The position numbers and the translations under genes were made by a program. Shown in pieces: positions 4,143-5,494 of a DNA stretch of 5,494 nt. The notes under the pieces are model-generated. The model ran no database searches and was not told where the DNA came from. It saw nothing but the letters and a program-made list of their open reading frames with translations. Positions within the stretch are counted from its first letter, which is position 1. Every line of letters begins with the position of its first letter. The stretch spans positions 1 through 5,494 of the forward strand of contig JAIRZA010000018.1 of assembly GCA_031267475.1 (NCBI GenBank). The letters are read 5' to 3'. The stretch is from Spirochaetaceae bacterium. Its GTDB lineage: Bacteria; Spirochaetota; Spirochaetia; Treponematales; Breznakiellaceae.

Positions 4143-5392
4143 TATCTAAGAAAATCCAGCAAGGTTGGCGGAATTATCCTTGCCGCGGTCTGAAGCGCCG
4201 CTTTGTGCGCCATATCCAGCATATTGAATTCAACTGACGCGCTTGCAAGGTCAAGTCCCGCTTCACGGCTCAGGCTTTCGGTAACATGAGGGATTTGCAC
4301 ATTGATGCGTCCCCATGCCGCCTCTACTCGCTCGGCGCGGCTGCCTATATCCGCTATTCGTGTTTGCAAATTGTCCATCGCCTGATCTACGCCGCCTAGT
4401 CCCTGTCCGCCTATATACAGTTGGTCGCCGCCCAACATCGCGTCCCGTAGTCCAATCACTACATCGAACAGCGAGCCGCCCGACACGCGCGCGCCGGCGG
4501 ACCAGTTGGGCGCGCCTTGTTCCGAGTTAGCGCGTATCAATCCCAAATCGCGTAGGACATTCGCTCCTTCCGCCGCGTCTTCCATGCGGATAAGGTGAGG
4601 CTCCGTGCCTTCAACCACGATGGCGCTTGTTTCCGGGTCTATATGAGCCTTAACGGGCGCCGCCGAATCGTTGATTTTCGCCGCAATAGCGCGGACGTTG
4701 TCTCCGCTGTTTACCGGTATCTCTACGCCGTCGATAAAAATCGAGCTTTCTGACGGCACGGTATAGTCGCTCGCGTCCACGGTTGACGATACTATCATCT
4801 TCTCGGCCCAAAAAGCCTCTCCGCCGCCTATGTCGAGGCCGCTGTATGTTTGGTCGCTGATTTCAAGTCTGCGTTCCGCGCCGGCTCCGCGATACTCTAC
4901 CCGTAAAGGCGCTTCATGGCCTAGTTCTTCAACGGTACCTTCGATGATTCTGAAGGGCATGGTGAAGGCTTTATCGCCGGAAAACAGATATTTTCCGTCT
5001 TTGCCTGTCGCGTTGGCGATGGATGTGAGTTCTTTCAGTAGTTCGTTCACTTCTACGCCCATCTTAGCGGTATCATCTTTTGTATAGATGCCGTTAGCGC
5101 CCTGAACCGCTAGTTCCCGGACTCGTTGGAGTATGTCGTTGGCTTGCCGCAGGTAGCCGTCTACAAACTCGTAATGCTCCCGCGCGTCAAGTGTATTCTT
5201 CTCGAAGCGTTCAAGTCTGTTTATGTACGAGTCGTAGCGTACCGCGTGAGACGCGGCAAGCGGGTCGTCGCGCAGTTCCCGAATCCGGCTTTGATTTGCT
5301 ATTTTCGACTGAATCGCGGAAAGTTCCCCTTCTTTCCGGCGCAGGCTGTACTGCATATCGTCATTTGGCATATTTGTAGATACTCTAAACAT
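4142..5392 (-). CDS. flgL: Flagellar hook-filament junction protein FlgL (HAP3)
   Basis: This 416-residue FlgL joins the hook-associated protein FlgK to the filament; in spirochaetes the structure is periplasmic. Residues 1-140 are the flagellin-type N-terminal helical domain, opening MFRVSTNMPNDDMQYSLRR and containing IANQSRIRELRDDPLAA and LQRVRELAVQGANG. Residues 340-416 are the C-terminal helical domain (NLQTRIADIGSRAERVEAAW through SVEFNMLDMAHKAALQTAAR). Between them lies a long middle region, including residues 217-286 that resemble a flagellin hook-IN segment (SIFIDGVEIPVNSGDNVRAI). This makes it about 100 residues longer than the enterobacterial protein; I believe such length is usual in treponemes. 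The ATG is preceded by AGAGGGG with a five-base spacer. It is first in the flgL-fliW-csrA operon, with a sigma-28-like promoter directly upstream. No end of flgK, the expected upstream neighbour, is visible within 100 bp. Confidence 0.96.
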   Translation of the reverse strand: MFRVSTNMPNDDMQYSLRRKEGELSAIQSKIANQSRIRELRDDPLAASHAVRYDSYINRLERFEKNTLDAREHYEFVDGYLRQANDILQRVRELAVQGANGIYTKDDTAKMGVEVNELLKELTSIANATGKDGKYLFSGDKAFTMPFRIIEGTVEELGHEAPLRVEYRGAGAERRLEISDQTYSGLDIGGGEAFWAEKMIVSSTVDASDYTVPSESSIFIDGVEIPVNSGDNVRAIAAKINDSAAPVKAHIDPETSAIVVEGTEPHLIRMEDAAEGANVLRDLGLIRANSEQGAPNWSAGARVSGGSLFDVVIGLRDAMLGGDQLYIGGQGLGGVDQAMDNLQTRIADIGSRAERVEAAWGRINVQIPHVTESLSREAGLDLASASVEFNMLDMAHKAALQTAARIIPPTLLDFLR

Positions 5393-5410
5393 GGATACCC
5401 CTCTGTCTAC

Positions 5411-5437
5411 ATATCGGATTTATTTAAACAAAACTTA
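5411..5437 (-). promoter_or_regulatory. Putative sigma-28 promoter of flgL-fliW-csrA
   Basis: On the minus strand TAAGTTTT (5430-5437), 11 bases, then TCCGATAT (5411-5418) matches the sigma-28 consensus TAAAGTTT-N11-GCCGATAA at six of eight positions in each box with the ideal spacing. It lies 18 nt upstream of the flgL ATG. The start point would fall very near the ribosome site at 5398-5404, giving an unusually short leader of about 12 nt. That is the main reason for caution. Confidence 0.45.
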
Positions 5438-5494
5438 TGCCCGCCGCGCGCTGTTGTCCATGCCTGCGCTGGCGGCTTGCGGCTAATCAGCGCC

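Noticed and set aside
5393..5494. 3' end of flgK upstream of flgL on the minus strand
   Set aside because: None of the three minus-strand frames shows a flagellin-like C-terminus; only a weak hairpin (GCGCTG / CAGCGC, 5466-5493) is visible.
1..5494. CRISPR array, tRNA, rRNA or riboswitch
   Set aside because: No regularly spaced repeats, cloverleaf, rRNA motifs or known riboswitch cores were seen on either strand.

Overview
The window looks like part of a spirochaete chromosome, most probably a Treponema from an insect-gut or similar lineage. The main argument is the tight minus-strand cluster flgL-fliW-csrA, an order known from treponemes. It is supported by a CheY-type receiver, a porin-like outer-membrane barrel and many decayed insertion sequences. 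The genus is an inference from gene order and protein style; no search was run.

Layout. Positions 1 to about 1330 are a transposase graveyard on the plus strand with pieces of three unrelated DDE transposases: an integrase-core C-terminus (1-110), an IS3-type orfB C-terminus (about 196-405), and a longer integrase-core gene (about 406-1329) broken by indels. Several breaks are exact short palindromes. Two copies of the 14-mer CGGACTTYAGTCCG sit at 504-517 and 593-606, and removing each restores the reading frame at conserved positions. Positions 1330-1610 are non-coding and end in a probable promoter region: a dyad at 1504-1517 and a perfect sigma-28 -10 box, GCCGATAA, at 1536-1543. These precede a two-gene unit, a CheY-like receiver (1611-2048) and a small protein of unknown function (2063-2287). 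Positions 2289-2354 hold a compact block of palindromes and direct repeats. Positions 2385-2640 hold a minus-strand remnant of an ISNCY-type transposase. A plus-strand outer-membrane barrel gene follows (2719-3441).

The right half is the minus-strand operon flgL (4142-5392), fliW (3656-4132) and csrA (3438-3662). The genes are 9 nt apart and then overlap by 7 nt. A sigma-28-like promoter lies just upstream of flgL. csrA and the outer-membrane gene converge and share the bases TTAA as overlapping stop codons.

How the genes fit together. FlgL is the hook-filament junction protein. FliW and CsrA are the known partner-switch pair that couples flagellin level to flagellin translation. The CheY-like receiver, under a possible flagellar sigma factor, may belong to the same motility programme. 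The most unusual signal is the set of short palindromes, with differing arms and a C(N)AAG-like centre on one strand, inserted in dead transposase genes and in intergenic DNA.
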